The notes: generated by a model not told the origin, from the sequence alone. 64,000 nucleotides of DNA from Opisthocomus hoazin (GCF_030867145.1 NC_134418.1:55465682-55529681), one strand, 5' to 3'; counted from the first letter of the stretch, positions 1-14,700 are shown. Translations and numbers: made by a program.

Positions 1-924
1 CCGCCCCGCGAGTGCCACCCTGTCAGGCACTTCTGCTGAAGCAGTTAATGATGGGTCAAATCTACGAGTTCAGCATCTAGCCTGACCATAACAAAGTCAT
101 TTATACAGCCTATGTGAGGTTCTTCCTGATGGCTGGTGTTTCAGAATTAACAAAATGGATTATCTTCACCATGCAATGTTTTATAACACATGAAAATGAC
201 ATTTAACACAAGCCTGTAAGTGAGAGCCAGTGATGCATCCACTCGCTCTGACATGACAGAGACTAAACATGACAGCAGCTCAAATAAACAAGGGGACTAT
301 CGTTAGTGTGCAACAAATCTCTCCTACACATGGCTTACTGGATCGGTGTGATAGCTTCTCACAGAGACAAAAGAGGAAGCATCACCAGTGAGCAAAGGGA
401 AGAACTGGAGAGGAAAGGTCCGCAAATTGTTTAAAGGTGATAGTAAAAGGCAGATCAAACATGACTGGGCAGAAACGAGCCCTATAACTTTGTGAGGACG
501 TAAGTGAAAAGAATGTGAGGCAGGGTACTCGAGGAAAGGCGTACAACTGTGGTTTTGCGTATGGAGTCCTTAGTGGAGGAAGAAATTCAACCAATGTTTT
601 CAGTTTAGGTAAAAATGACAGAGGAGCATCAATATGTGGGAAGAGAGAGACTGATCAGTGTAGAAGAGGTGACACAGCTTCACAGAAGAGCATTACAGGG
701 CTGGAGGAGGAGCAGTCCGTACAGCTGTCCAAACTATTCGCTGTGAATCATCACACCTGGAAAGCAATGAAAATAAATAATGTCCCTTTCCTTTGGAAAA
801 CACTGTAAATCAGTATGCTAACCTGAGCTCTCAGATGACTTGTTTTCTGGAATGTGTGTTCCACATGGGCAGACTGAGATAATGAGACTCAGCTTTCTAC
901 CTCAAATATGCTTCTGTCACAGGG
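1..924. other. Intergenic, no gene recognised
   Basis: No coding exon, repeat or RNA gene recognised. ELOVL6, the expected convergent neighbour, is not visible up to the window edge. Confidence 0.6.
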
Positions 925-1065
925 ACGGAATCTTACTTACTCTTTCTCTTCCTCCCTCCACCACCTGTAAAATGGGAATAATGGTACTATCCTGCTTTAT
1001 CAGACCTTCGCAAGGATAAATAATCTGAGATTGTGAGGGCTCAGGTGCTGTGATATCCTGAAAGA
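925..1065 (+). repeat. MIR-like SINE remnant
   Basis: Contains 'cctgtaaaatgggaataat' and, after an insertion-like gap, aaggataaataatctgaga, in the order of the sense MIR consensus (tctgtaaaatggggataat ... aggattaaatga). Confidence 0.7.
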
Positions 1066-4000
1066 GGTGACTACAAAGCACACTTACCAGGCCTTCTGCT
1101 CCAAAAATGAGCATCCTACCTCTCTGAGACAAACGAAAAGTCACTGACATCTGCTTTGCTGTTGTAGTCGTTGTCTCTCCCTGCCAGCCAACCTCAGAAC
1201 CTAGGTGGGAATCAAACAGATCAGTAAAACCCACTTCAAATTGTACTTCTAAAGCTCACCAAAATCTGACCAAAAAGCCCTCAGAAGTCCTGGTCAGCAG
1301 CGTTAGCTAACATGACATTTCCCAAGTTCCTTTAAATGCCCTGAAATGGGAGACAACAGAAAAATCAGGCAGAAGAGGGTATGACCAAAGCTTTCACAGC
1401 TCAATTCCTTGTCCTCCGAAGCATTTGCTGAAGTCTGAAACAGTGCAGCTAACTTTACCGTTTCGTGTTCTCCCTCTGCACTCTACAAATCTGGCTCTTT
1501 CATTCCCTCCAAGCAATTTCTTGCTTGGACCAAGTCTGTGTGAAAGCCATCTCATCTCAAGTCGTTATCTCAATTCAGCCATGTGGAAATAGCTCTTTTT
1601 CACTTCTAAGCTTTCACCTACTTGAATTTCAAACCTCACATTTACAGATCTGTGGAATTTTTGATCAGTTTAAATTCTATCTTTCATCCACAACTGGAGC
1701 TGGAACAACTCATTCTCAACAACTAAGGCATCCCGTGATGTAAGAGTCTCTTTCCATCTGCAGAATATTTGAGACCAATTGTAATTTCCTCAAATATATT
1801 TCTTATTCTACCACTGCCAAAAGAATTATTCTGTTCTGTAAAGTTTTAGTTGTAAATGCTGCCCTGCAAACATCTACGCAACTGTTTAATTTACCAATTC
1901 TCTCAATAAGTGCATGTATAATTATCTACCAAGTCAGCTTGTAAACAAATACTTAATGTTCCAGACTGAGGCTTGCTCAGCTGTTATTGGTCACGCTTGG
2001 GACTGGTTCCAGCCCTTGGCTGAGAGAGCAAAAATAATTATGTAGCTTCTATACATTTCTGTTTTACTGAATACTTTTGCGTTACAGTTTGAATTTAACT
2101 CTTCTCAGTTGTTTTCCTGATAAAGTTTTTTACGTGAGAACAGACAAAACCAAACTTAAAACTAGCTGCCACAATTCACTCGAATGTTCATTCATGGCAA
2201 ACATATTTTTGCAATACCCATTTTCAAGCATGTGGCTATACACTCTCAGCCAGCAACAAGGCCTCTCATTGATAGTGCTAAGGTCAAAAACTTTGTGATT
2301 AGATTACAGTGTTTATACCAGCCTCCTTCAGAGAGAATAGGAGGGGTTGTTAACAGGTTCATAAATCCAGGTGAAAAGATTAACCCAGTCATCCAGGCAT
2401 ATATGTTATTGCTGAATATTTATGGTTTTAGAACATGCTAAATAATCAGATCAGTGTTTACTGTTATGTCCTGACTGCAGACTGGAGTCACTCTTGCCCC
2501 ATGTATTAGGTTGTATGTATCACTTCCTGAATACCTATCAGCATTATACTTCAATATAGCTTTTATTCTGCTGGGTCAGGTTAAACAGCTCCTGGATTCC
2601 TGATTGTATCAAGTAGTGAGCAAAACTGACACACAAAGAAACCAGCTCTCCGTGTTAGCATGCTACAGAACTTGCCTTTGCACTTACCTGAAGAGACAGT
2701 CCCTCTGGTTATACATGCTTTGCTCTCCTTTATTTAAATTCTACAGCTTCTTTTCTTTAAATGTACTTAACTTTTGAATGGAAGACTAAACAATGTCTCT
2801 TATATCCTAATTTAATCTGTGTAAAACCTCACATCTAAAGAGTTTAGCCAATAAAATGAAGAGAGATGTTAGTGCTGAGTACAAATGCCCAAAACCAAAC
2901 CCCAGCACACACTTCTTTTACAAATAAAAACTACATAACATGCCTCCAAGGCAGTTTAGAGCCTAATTTCTTGGCCTTTCTGCAAGATACTCACACTGAA
3001 ATCTTGAGAGATGCTGGACTCCTTGGCAAACTGAACAGCTAGTTTTATCAGAGGTGTAGTTAACCCCTATTTTTTCTTGGACAGATTAGCCAGGCTGCGG
3101 CTCAGTGAGGTCCTGCTTTCCCAAAAAAGCCTTTGGGCACCACTCAGAGCCCAGCATTTGCATCAGTCAGCAAGCTGCTTCTTGCAGTTTATAGAGACTC
3201 TTGATATCTGCCAAAATCTCTTCACAAGCTTTTGAAGGTGAGTGTACATAACGTGTGGCTAGCCCAATTTTATATGGTACATATTATCTGTTTTCACTTT
3301 ACCCAATTTGTTTCCTGTTAGCCTGTAGGATTAAGAACTGGCTGTGGCCAAACACTTTTTGAATGTTTTGAACATGAAACTTCACATTTTCCTGTAGGAA
3401 AAATAACTTCTTTCTAAGCCAAGCCCCCCAAACTGGCTTTTTTTTTCCTCCATTTACACATTTCTGTACAGAAATTAAATCAGTTCTTTATCTCTTCACC
3501 TTCATACCTGCCACATTAAAACAATAGCTCTAGTTTCTGTTCCTCTTGTGCACGTTTAATCAAATTTCTTCCCACTTTATAGTTTGGGGAGACTATAGTG
3601 CAAAAAAAGTGCTATAGATACCTCCTTTCCCAAAAATGAAAAAATTCTGCACAAATTCCCAAACATACTCAGGGCTGTTGCTATGCATTTTCTCATGTCA
3701 AACTGTCAAATTCTCCAGCACATCCCCAAAAGGTTTGATATGAACTTTGGGAGATACACTGCATAGGTTTTTAAGTTAGATGAATTAGTTCAATTCTCTT
3801 TGTTTAATGGCACTGTCTGGCAGCAGTACAGGCTGGTCTTTTAATAATACCTTATTTTACACCTTCAAAGGAAAAGTAAGTTCCCTGGTTTTGCAATGTG
3901 TATTTGCACATTCTGATGTGCTAGTTGTCAATACCAGGAATACTTATTGCTTGGGAAAAAATGAGAGAGAAAACAAGGGAGGAAACAGTGTATATCATAA

Positions 4001-4971
4001 AGTCAACGGGAAACTCACCTGAGATGTCGCTGCCTTTATAGTGATCCATCCGGCTGCTGCCTCAGAGCAAAGTTTCTCGTGCTCGAGCTGTGTTTCAGAC
4101 GCAAAAATCAGAGCAGTAACCGAGGAACCAGAGAGAGGATCTAGAAAAGAAATAGACACCTTCTTGATAATAGTGGTTTACAAATCATTTCCCTTCTGAT
4201 TCACTGAGCTCGTGGAAAACGACCTTCTGGAAGAGAGCCTGTACCATTCCCTTGTTGAACAGTCACCCACAGGTTGTGATCCTGCCATGCCTCCTTTATC
4301 AGCTCCCTTGAGCTTCCTCAGATACGCTTCAAGGAGATGACAAAAAGTCAGAGGCCTGGAGGACCGCACTCAGATGCAGCGAGTTGCTGCTGAACGACTC
4401 TGACTGTGCTCATACTCTCTGGCACATGTGCCACTTGCATGGCCTGGTGTCATACTGCCTGGATGATCCACACAGGGACTGTGTGGAGGCTGCCACAGCT
4501 CGTTTCTCTCCTGGGCACTTAGGCTTCCATCACTTGGAAACCAGGGTGCCAGCATTCTGGGTGCATGCAGGGTCTCATTAAGCAATGGCAACAGGTTTGG
4601 CCAAGGAAGCAGGAGACCTAGGGGCAGGAAAGTGATCTTGGTTTAGACACAAATCCTGGTGTCATGAGTGACTTTTTTGCTACTGTGTGTATTTGTGGAA
4701 GGTCCATCCCAACCACAAACCACAGAAAGCAATGAAAATGCACCATGAAATCATCATCAGCAGCAAGATCTTTGAAAGTGCTTGGCATTTTCACGTTAGG
4801 TGTGGGAGCACTGAGGGCAAGGAGAGAAGGACAGAGGAGAGTTAATGCTGATACAATCCATGAGGATGCTGTTGAGCCACAGGCACATTTTAGAAGACAC
4901 CCGGCTTTAGTGAATGCAGCCACACAGAAGAGCATGTTGTGTGGGTGGATGTTAGTGCCTTTCTGCACTCA
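1066..4971. other. Intergenic, no gene recognised
   Basis: AT-rich sequence with only short frames. No repeat, RNA gene or coding exon recognised. Confidence 0.6.
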
Positions 4972-5100
4972 TAAAGATAACTCACTCTCTCCATGCCTCA
5001 GCTGCCCTGTTCATAAATACAAATAATGTTTCTCCCCAGTCAGGATTCATTAACATCAGTAAAGCACTTAGGAGTTCAGATAGAAGTGTTTTCTCTATAA
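4972..5100 (+). repeat. MIR-like SINE remnant
   Basis: Sense MIR order: taactcactctctccatgc, ctcagctgccctgttcataa, an AATAATGTTT segment, caggattcattaa, and 'agtaaagcacttaggagtt', close to the MIR tail (gtaaagcgctttga). Confidence 0.65.
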
Positions 5101-8100
5101 ATATAAATATAGGCCCATAATATTGCACACTGAGCTACCATTCCTTTAAGAAACATAGCTGAAATACACATAGTGAAGTAGAAAGATTTCTGGGGAATCT
5201 GTATGCTTCCAGAAATTTCACAAGGGCTCAGAGAGCAAAGGCTATGATGGAAACCCTGCTCCATTAATTTTGGTCTCACTTTAATCGGGCAAGCTATCAG
5301 GTATAATTTTTCCAAGACAGCACTGGACATATAACCGAAAATTTTCTTTTCTGAATGTTAACAATAACAGCCCCTTTTGCCAGAAGCCCTTTACAAATGC
5401 ATGCTAAAGAAAACAGCACCAGGAAATTACAAAGGGCTGTTAGCATCTCATAATATTAATTGGTATTTTATATCTCTTCATGGTTCAAAGCGGCATACAC
5501 AAATTACCCAACTAATCCCAGCTGCTCAGGATTCTCCTGCTCCATTGCACTGGCCAGCTCTGTGTCCAGGGCCCCGTGCCAGGACGAACATGGATGGTAC
5601 AACCTTGCACATACCAGCCAGCTGCCCCGAGCCCACCCAGCCACCCGTGGGACTCCATCAAGCCAAAGACCATCTTTTCTAGCAAGATTTTCCACACGCG
5701 GCCATTTATAAGAAGCTGTCCCTCCTGGGCTGAAAAGCAGCACTGTGGACTTGTGTGCTGAGCAAAGCTAGACAGCAGCCTGCAGGACCTGCTAAATACC
5801 CTCATGGGGTCCGCCGGCCTCTGAAGCAGGGAGGAGGCCACAGCACAGTGTTGCAAGACCATGAGACATGGCCTCAGAGGAAGGGCAAACCGTTGTCTGA
5901 GCCTCCGGCTCAGTGAGCAGGGCAGGATGGGATTGTGTGCCCCCTGGTACCCTATCCCCACTTTACAGGCGAGGATGTCCCTGAGATCCAACACTGCAAG
6001 GTGCCCCCATGTGCTTAAAGCAGTGGAGGAGCCCCTGGTGCCCTCCAAGTTGCGCAGGGCATTGCTGTGGCATGGGAGACCCCTGAATCAACAGCAAAGC
6101 ACAATTTGAAATTGAGACCCTCCGAGACCACACACAGTCTCCCCAAAGCTGTGCCACTCTTACCTACCACTAAACATAAAGTTTCTTTTCTTAATGCCAA
6201 ATACAATTATAAACAGACTAAGCCAAACAAAGCTCAAGTGTCCCCTCCTCTGGGGAGAAGGTAAGAGCGAGGGTTTCTCCCTTCTTTCAACAAACAGATG
6301 GGTTTGGGCAGCTAAAAGGGTTAATGCACATGGCTGAACCACAGGGACTGTCCACATGGGAAAAGTGAAGCAAAAGCTTTTAGCCTAAAACTTGGCAAAG
6401 GAGATTTGTTCTGTTAAGGAAAACTTTGACGAATGTGTTCTACTGTCTTTCCTCAGTCCCCCATTTCACTGCCAACTGGGCCTTATTTTGAAGCGTTACA
6501 TAAAATATTGGTACAAATTACTGATCTCTGGTAGGGTCTCTGCACTGGATACATGCATAGAGCTACAGATAATTATTTTTTTTTAAATAGAATTGTCTAA
6601 ATAACTGAAATGATAGTCCAAAAAAGATCAAGTGCCAAATTGCCTGTGATTTTAACAGGATCAGGTCTTCCTGATATGTGTTAATCCATGATAAACACAT
6701 GTGTTTTAATGATGGAGATTAGACAGATCTCTAAATATTCCTTATATATGGGTCCCCAGATCCGTATTTTGTAGGTTCTCATGTTAGAGCACTGTGATAT
6801 TTCACCTACCTCTGCTTTAATCTTAGGATAGTCAATGGTAGTGCAGAACTGCGGGGTTACTGGGTGGGAGGCTGTCAGTGTTTGTGTTTTTTAATGAAAT
6901 CAAAATAAACTTTAATTGCAGTGCAATCTAGGAATGTGTAGCAAAGGTGTTTAAATATCCTCACTCATAAAGAACTCAAGCTGCACCAAATCCAGACCTT
7001 CAGATCAAACCCTGAAATACTCCAGGCTCAGTTTCAGGTATGACTCTGGCTCCATCACCTGGGCTGTAGAGCAGGTCCCAAACTCAGAGGCAGATTTTCT
7101 GTGTACCAGCATACACCACTTGCTGACAGCACCCCAGATGCCCTGCACACACCGTTTCAGAAGCAATCCCAAATCCTCATGCATGTTCGGTGGCGTGGTC
7201 CATCAATCACAAAGCATCAAATTGTGTCCCTTGGTCCGCCTCCAGAAGTAATGACATTAGGTGACTTCCACTAACCCCTCTTGAACAGGCAGACTGAAGA
7301 AAATAAATGTGTACACAATTGAAGTATTTTAACTGTTTTTTACAATTTTACTTACTAAAAAAAAATAAAGTCAGAGCTTAGGACAGAATTTGATATAAAA
7401 TTTAATGAAGAAGTCTCATTTTCTCTTGCTTATGGTAGAGCTACATTGCTGTACTCTTGTTCCAATTCACTCTTTGCATTTTCATTTCCTGACAGTGACT
7501 TTTTCTGAAAGTATAAGCATGTAGTCTAGCTGTTTAGAAAAGCAAAATTCAATACTCAATTTTTGTCTTTGTCTCTCTTTTTCCCATTCTCTCTTGTCAA
7601 TAAACCAGCCAGAATCCCTCAGCTCAAGGCCCTGATCCTTGGGCACCACCCAAGAAACTGTTGGCAGTGCACATTGAACACCTATATAAACCTCTCTGAG
7701 GCTGGAGACTAAGCCCTCTCCGGCTCCTAGTCTTCTACGGTTCAACATGGTGTTGACTGTAGGAGCCGGAGCGAGTGATGAATGGAGGCTGACAGGAGCA
7801 CACCTCAGTCACCCCACTGGAGGCTGCGCACTGCTTTCAGCAGGATGCTCAGCCGCTACCTTGTGGAGGGCCCTAGGAGAGATGTTTCTGCTGGCGAGGA
7901 TTTTCCCTGCTGAACCATGCTTGGTTCTTAACAGGGCCTCACATGTAAGACTGAAAAGTGCTTGTCAGCCCTCACCTTCCTCAAAGCATTTTGTGCCTCA
8001 CGCTTTCCTTCAGGATGCTTCTTACTCCTCATTGCTTGTGGGAGGTGCATCCCCATCACTTCAAGAGGCTGTTTACCAGACACTGTGGGCAGTCTAGAGG

Positions 8101-8726
8101 AAAGTCATGAAAAATGGATTTTTGTAGCTCAAAAGCAGGTCTGTCCAACTGAAGCCTGGCGGTAGATTTGCCTACTAGAGAGTGCAAGAGCTCTCAGCTG
8201 CAAAAGTATGTGCAATTTGACACCGTGCTCACCTGTGTTTTTTCTCCAGTACACTCTTCAGTTGCCACAGAATTTTGCAAAGCAGAAAGGAGGCAGGGGT
8301 CAGACCTGCAGGTACCATCCTGGCATAATGGGTCCAAATCTGGTCAACAGGACTTAGCCATTTACAGCAGGTCTAAACCAACACAAGGAAACTCAGCCTG
8401 CCTCCGGCTGCACTTCGTACGATCTATAGGTACATGTTGTATGTGGTTATTCAAGCTTACAAGCACTTCATATTCATTAGTCAGTGAAATATAATTTTTT
8501 TTTAATCTATTAAATCTTCACTATCTGCAATTATTCCCCAGGGCATAATAGATAGTGAGTCAGCAGGCACAGATTTAATTATCAGTTTTTACTGTAAGAT
8601 GATGATGTTTATTGATATCACTATCAGACAGACACCGAAATGAAGCAGATGTTAATCTGAGGTTAAGCTGCAGGAGGCGCCTGCCAGTCTAAGGGGACTG
8701 ATGTTCATCAGATAATATAAGAAGAG
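5101..8726. other. Intergenic, one GC-rich patch
   Basis: Mostly AT-rich, with a GC-richer segment at about 5520-6070 that keeps a 178-codon minus frame (5512-6048) open. No domain, repeat or splice pattern is evident there. A fragment near 5950-5990 (ccccactttacaggcgagga) faintly recalls a MIR. The block at about 8500-8650 has palindromic AT motifs. Confidence 0.6.
7683..8097 (+). other. TATA box, hairpin and 116-codon ORF (candidate small gene)
   Basis: TATATAAA at 7683-7690 lies 57 bp before an ATG (7747-7749) in a good context (A at -3, G at +4) that opens a 116-codon frame to 8097. The ATG sits inside a hairpin: perfect 12-bp arms at 7718-7729 (ctccggctccta) and 7760-7771, plus an inner 7-bp stem. 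The predicted protein has no domain, signal peptide or membrane span that I recognise, and no AATAAA follows closely. Chance is likely; kept because several signals coincide. Confidence 0.2.
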
Positions 8727-8756
8727 ACCTCCCTCCCTCCTTCCTCCCTCCCCCCG
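8727..8756. repeat. Pyrimidine-rich CCCT/CCTT tract
   Basis: About 30 bases of plus-strand C/T built from ccctccctccttcc-type units, ending in a C6 run. Simple sequence. Confidence 0.85.
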
Positions 8757-11700
8757 GACGCCTGCACAGAGCTCACAGAAGTGCTGCCTTGTTTTGCAAA
8801 TTCCTCCTCGCACCATTTCCAACTCATCCAACAAGCGGCTTGCCCCTTAATGCAGAGCTTTCAGTCGGTTCCAGCAGACTGTTTAACATAACATCGTATT
8901 TTGCTTACATAGGAACTTTATGGTTGGGTTCGGTTATTTTCCACAGTATGTCCTACAGGGTGACGCCAGAGAAGTCGAAAACAGAAGTGAAGTGGTCACA
9001 AAGTTGCTGGGGCATCACAGTTGTGAGCAGAAAGCCTGTCATTGATTCCCATCACACCAACATCTGCCTTCAGTAAATCCACAGCAAGGCGAAATGCTGC
9101 TCACCAGTTCAAATGACACAACGCAAAAGAAAAGGGACCTTCAGTGGGGAAGGAGAGGATAATGAAACAACAGGAGCTTTTTATGTTTCTCAGTCTGCTG
9201 TCACTTGCTAGTGTTGAGAGCAATGATATGACAACTTATATACTAATAAAAAATATGCTGGCAGCTCACACTCACTGAAATATATTAATGTTTGACATTA
9301 GAACTTGCCACAGGACTAGTGAGCTGATGTAAATGATCATTCAGATGGGTATTTTCATAGCTGCTTCAGTGGTACACTGTTTTCCTGACAAGAACAAGTC
9401 TGCCAGTTTCAGTGGAAGATGAGTGGAGAAAAATCCCCATGTTCTGTTTTCTAGATGAACACTAGCGCTGCATCTTACAGCAACACCGCACATTTTATTT
9501 TATTGTTACCATTCGTGGCTCAGCTAGGGCTTTTTTAAGATGTACCATGCTGCAGCAGCATCTAGACTCTCTGGTGTGCTCCCAACCAGGCTATGGTGTC
9601 GCCCAGCTCTGTGCCCAGCCTGTGACACCGACAGGGTGATCTTGCTCTTGCCCTGGCTCAGGTAGACCTGGGCAAGTCTCCAGGCACAGCACTGCAGGGC
9701 AGAGCACAAGTGGGCTTTGCACAGGAGAGGAGTCTCATGCATTCCAAGAGCTGGCTGTCTGAAGAGGTACAGACAAAGCCGAGAAAAGAGACACAGAGAA
9801 AGCACCGCACTGTCTAACATCAAAGAGCAATTAAAGTGGCAAACCTGGGACCAGAACAGAAATTTGCTGGATTGCGTTGATTCATGCAGTCCGTTAGGCC
9901 CTATTTTCCTCTGTTAAGGTCAAAGTCAGAAAGAGTCTGACAAAACATGAAGATCCCTTCCTTGAGGTGCTGCTCTTACCACCACCCTCAGCTTGACACC
10001 TGGACACAGGACCCTCAACCAGCTGATGCTGGTATATGTTTAAAATTATGTAAAAGGGTTACTTTAAACTACTAGGAAGAGAGGTTTAGTACCACTGGAG
10101 ACTGGAAAAGTTAATGAAGTGGAGGAGCAATGATCCTTTTTCCAATTAAAAAGAGAAAAAGAGAGAGAGAGACCAACCTTTGGAATTTCAACATGTGAGA
10201 GCACATAGTTTGCAGGAGAGCCACATTGTCTCTGTGCCTAGCTGAAGGGAATTTGTGGTTTCATTTCGGGCCCTTTTGGACTGTTTTTCATGTCAAAATT
10301 ACATATTTGCTATAATTTGTCTCTGTTCCAAGATTTACTGAAACAAAGGAAACATTTGAACAAGATTTGAAACAACTTCTTTCTCACCCGTCAGGAGGGT
10401 AATCCCCAACCTTCAGATAAATGCAGGCATGTGGTTTCCAGTATTCTCACTCCATATGTCTTCACAAACACCAAATAGATCTAACATAAGAGGACTTTTT
10501 TTCCCCCCGTACATCAAAAGGTTACAGTGATGGACCTTGCCCGGGATGATCCTGATTTTCATCCATATAATGCCTTCATTTTCTCTCCTTGTAGAAATAC
10601 AGACTCCCTGGCACAGAAATCAGGAGACAGGTTGAAGGTAACAACCCATTCCAGCACTTTCGATCTCAGCCATATCAGTTGTAAAGTGCAACCAAAGCAT
10701 TACATCAATTTAGGAATTGAGCAGTTGAAAAACTGCAACATTTTGACTGCTGTAACTCTGAAATGAGGAAGATGGTGTTAGTCCTGACTCTCATTCATAA
10801 AGAAAAATGGTGTTTGATGCTTTGTGTCAGCTCTCTTCCTCCAATGTTTCGGAGTGAACACTATAGCTCTTAAATCTGCTGCTTACATGGTACCCTGCTT
10901 GTGGGTTTGAAATCTGCTTTCATATGCTTGTGTTCATACTGGGTTTGGGGAAAAATCAATGGAAGCGGAGGGAGCGGCTCCTGCAAAACAGCAAAAAGAA
11001 AAGGCGGACATAGAAAGCCAGGTTTGCACTGCACCTCACTGCCAGTCCCAATCAAAGTAAAGATTAATTTGTGTATATGCATTGACATGAGGCATTGTTT
11101 GCCAGTACAGCTATTTCAGTCACAAATCACACGTCATGGCACTCTGACCCCTGTTTGTAGAGGAGGTCCAGCCCTTGCCTTACCCCAGAGGCAACAGTTT
11201 CCTCTGCTAGAAAATGCAATATAGGGTGAAAACTTGGGGTACGAAGCTCAAGCAGCCTTGATGCAACCAAAACCTCCTTATTTCCTGTATAAGCCACTGG
11301 GTCTGGCACTGTCATGAACAGGTCGGGCAGGGGGAATGACTGACTGGACTGACTGACAGCTGCCAGGTCAGCTCTACCACTTATTGGCTGGGAGTGCATC
11401 TCTCAGTGATTTGCTTTTGTTTGCTACGTGGCTGGATACCTTCCCAGAGGAGGGAGACAGGAGGAAAAAAGGAGGGGTTGGGGAGAAATATGCTTTACAT
11501 GGGATTTTCCCATTGGAAAACAATGTGGATGGGCAATTAATCCTTTCCAAAACAGCAAACATTGAGCTAGACAAGATTTTCTTTGAAATCCCATTGACAC
11601 ACCAATGCAACATTTAGCATGTAATACAGAAGTCTGTGTGACACACTGTGGTGTTTTCTTCTGCCATAAATGGACAGAAGTTATACATAACACAAAGCCA

Positions 11701-14700
11701 TAAATGCTGACAGACTTTTGCAAGAATGTTTACATTTATTTTTCATAGCCCTGAGAAATTCAATCTGTAAGGGTGTCCCATAAGAGACTGCATTTGACCC
11801 TGAAATATTGCCCTGAGAGGCTGTGTTTCCCTCTTCCACCTGACACATTTTACAGAGGGTATCAGCATATGGATTTGCACCTCAGCTGTGTCATGAGAAA
11901 AGAATTGCTATTGTTTTAATATGTTACACTGGGACATTTCAACATTGATATTGTCAGGTACTACTTTACAATTCCCATTAGATTTGTTGTAAAGCACACA
12001 CTTATGAAATAACATATTGCTGTACTCATGCATAAAACTCTATGTTATAACAGTACTAAGCATCTGGTTTTAATCAGAAGTCAGGAAATTCACAGTTCGA
12101 GCTGGAACTCCATCCTTTCCTAAACTCATTGTGTTTAACTTCTGCAGCTCAGATGTGAACAGGTTCTACAAAAGTCTCACTGCCGCTAGTGAAAGCTAAG
12201 CACAACAGGCATACAGGTTTGGAGTTGGGTGACACATTGGGACAATTCCATTTTTGAGGCTTCCTGATGGAGTAACTTGGACAGTGGTAGTAAAGTGGGA
12301 CAAAGAGACAGCACAGAACATCATTGATAATGGTTTACACAATGGGGTTAGTGTTGCAGAGCAGGCACGTTTGAACTCAACTTTCAGATCCAAGATCTGT
12401 CTGAAAACGGTTAAACGCTTTCTAAGATTCTGTTTAAATGAATGTAACTCTTCCTTTTTTTAAAACCACAATATAGATTTTGCTGGTAAAATACAATCAA
12501 GATTGAGCACCAAAATAATTTTTTATTGTAAATCTATTCTAAAATGTTTTGTTCATAAGCCAAGAAAAAATCCATAGGAGCAAAGAAAATAATGTAATAC
12601 ACATAAAGAGATTGAATTAACATTGGGCAGACAGTTTTGAATGCAACATTTAATAATTTTTAATTTATCAGCTTTGCTATTAAATAAATAGATTTTCATT
12701 TTTAGGAGTTTTGCAAGCCTCGTACTATATATCTAGCATTCGCTCATTCATTTAAATGGGGTTTTTTGAAGCTTTTCTCTGTTCCTACAGCTGAGGCATG
12801 CCCTCAGCTAGAAGTTTCATTGCAAACTAGACCCCAAAACCCTCCCCAAGAAAATAAATGGAATTTCAAAGTGTAGGAAGAAAGTTTAATGAATGCAAAC
12901 ACTCCTAAAGTCTAAAAAAAATTTGAGAGTTTTACAACACCAGGGTCTCCAGTAGCATTCACCAGCTACTTAAAGGGAACCTTGACAGGTTCCTTTCAGC
13001 TACGATCCTCTGCATTCACATGACTCTTCCCTGAACCTTAGCCAAACCATTGTGATCTGCAAAGTTCTGAAAGAAAAAACTTTCCAGAAAGTCCTGAAGG
13101 AAAAAAAAATCAAAACCTGAATGTCTCATACCCTGCAGGACTGGAGCTGTGACTGGAAATCTTGCATACATTTACCTGGCCTCTCAGTTATGCGACATTG
13201 ATTATATATGTTCAGCAAGAGGGAGACACTATCACCAACTCACTATCACTTCTCTATCTGGCAACCAAGAAGACAAATAATACAGTCACAATTATATTCA
13301 CCTGTTAGAGTTTTAAAGAAAAATGTATCCTACAGCTCAGAGTACTAGTAGAAAGATGCGATTTTCACCCAACATCTGGAATATTGAAGCAATTCACTGC
13401 TGTGTCTCTTTCACCTAATAGGACAGAAAATGTTGAATTAAGTTACACGTTCCTGGAAATATCTGAAGTTCCTGTCTGAGAAAGTGTCAATGGATACCGC
13501 TTCTTAGCCATGGTGGTAAAGATGACACATGGTCTTCCTACATAAATCTGTGTGTTTCAATGGAGCTAGGTGGTCACTCAGTAAGACAGTAAGTAGATAC
13601 AGTTCAGATAGGTAACCTACAAAAGGATACGGATTTTTGAACCACATTCTCTATTAGCGTGAGTGCAATAGCAGGCACCTGCATAAAGCACAATCCAGTG
13701 TGAAGAAAGGTTGCAGTGGCCTGATCACTGCCCTGCCCAAAGGTACTGAACCCACAGAGGTAGCACAGACCTCATTCATCCACAGGCTAGGGCAATGTTA
13801 AGACTCTGTACCCTTGGAAAGAGCTTAGCTCCTCTGAGCACTACATTCAGCTTCATGATATTTCTCAGATACATCCATCGTCCATTAGTACGATTACATA
13901 TTCTGTTCTATAAAATCGTTAAACTAATGCACTATGTGCTAATGTAAAGACAGAAACATGCAAATATGCATACAAAAGAACCACAAAACATTGCACCAGA
14001 AATGGTAGTTTCATACATGAGAATAATCAAAGGAGAGGTCTATAAAGAAGAGCTTACATGAATTTATGTCATATGAGAGATGATGTAGATTTGCCTTCAG
14101 GAAGGTCTGTTCTGATGAACCATTGCCTTTAACCACTGTTTCTCCATTCCCTCTCCCTCTTCTAAACCATTTTCAGAAATTATTAAACTCCCTGTTTCAT
14201 TCTTATTTTTATGATGATATTTGAAACCTGCCAGCCATTGTCATTTAAGATGTTTCCTGTCCTTCTGAGCATTTGTTTGGCTCTCATGTTTTTGAAGCAG
14301 CAGACTGTGGAAGCCTGTTATCTATGCACAGCAGTCAGGATAAATGCAAATGCTTAGTAGTGTACTAAACATGACCCTCTGATTTTGCAGATGGGAAGCA
14401 GAAGGATACTAAGCCATCCAAACGTAAGGCTGAATGACCTGTAATAGAACAATGGATGGTGGAAAAAAGTATCAAAAACCAAACCAGAAGAAAAAATACA
14501 CATTAAACTGGAAAAAGCTATCCCTTTTCCATAAACACACTTGGAACGAATAACACCTAACCTTTTTATTCTTGGTTTCTTCCCCCTCCCTCCCTTACAT
14601 TCCAAGAGAAGATCTGCCAACTTTTGGCCGTATCTGCTTCTCTTCTGCTGTTTGCCAGTATTAGTGCACTCTAGCACACATTCTTTCCTAAGACTTCAAG

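Noticed and set aside
5512..6048. Minus-strand open frame of 178 codons in the flank
   Set aside because: Lies in a GC-rich patch, with no domain and no flanking splice signals that join it to anything.
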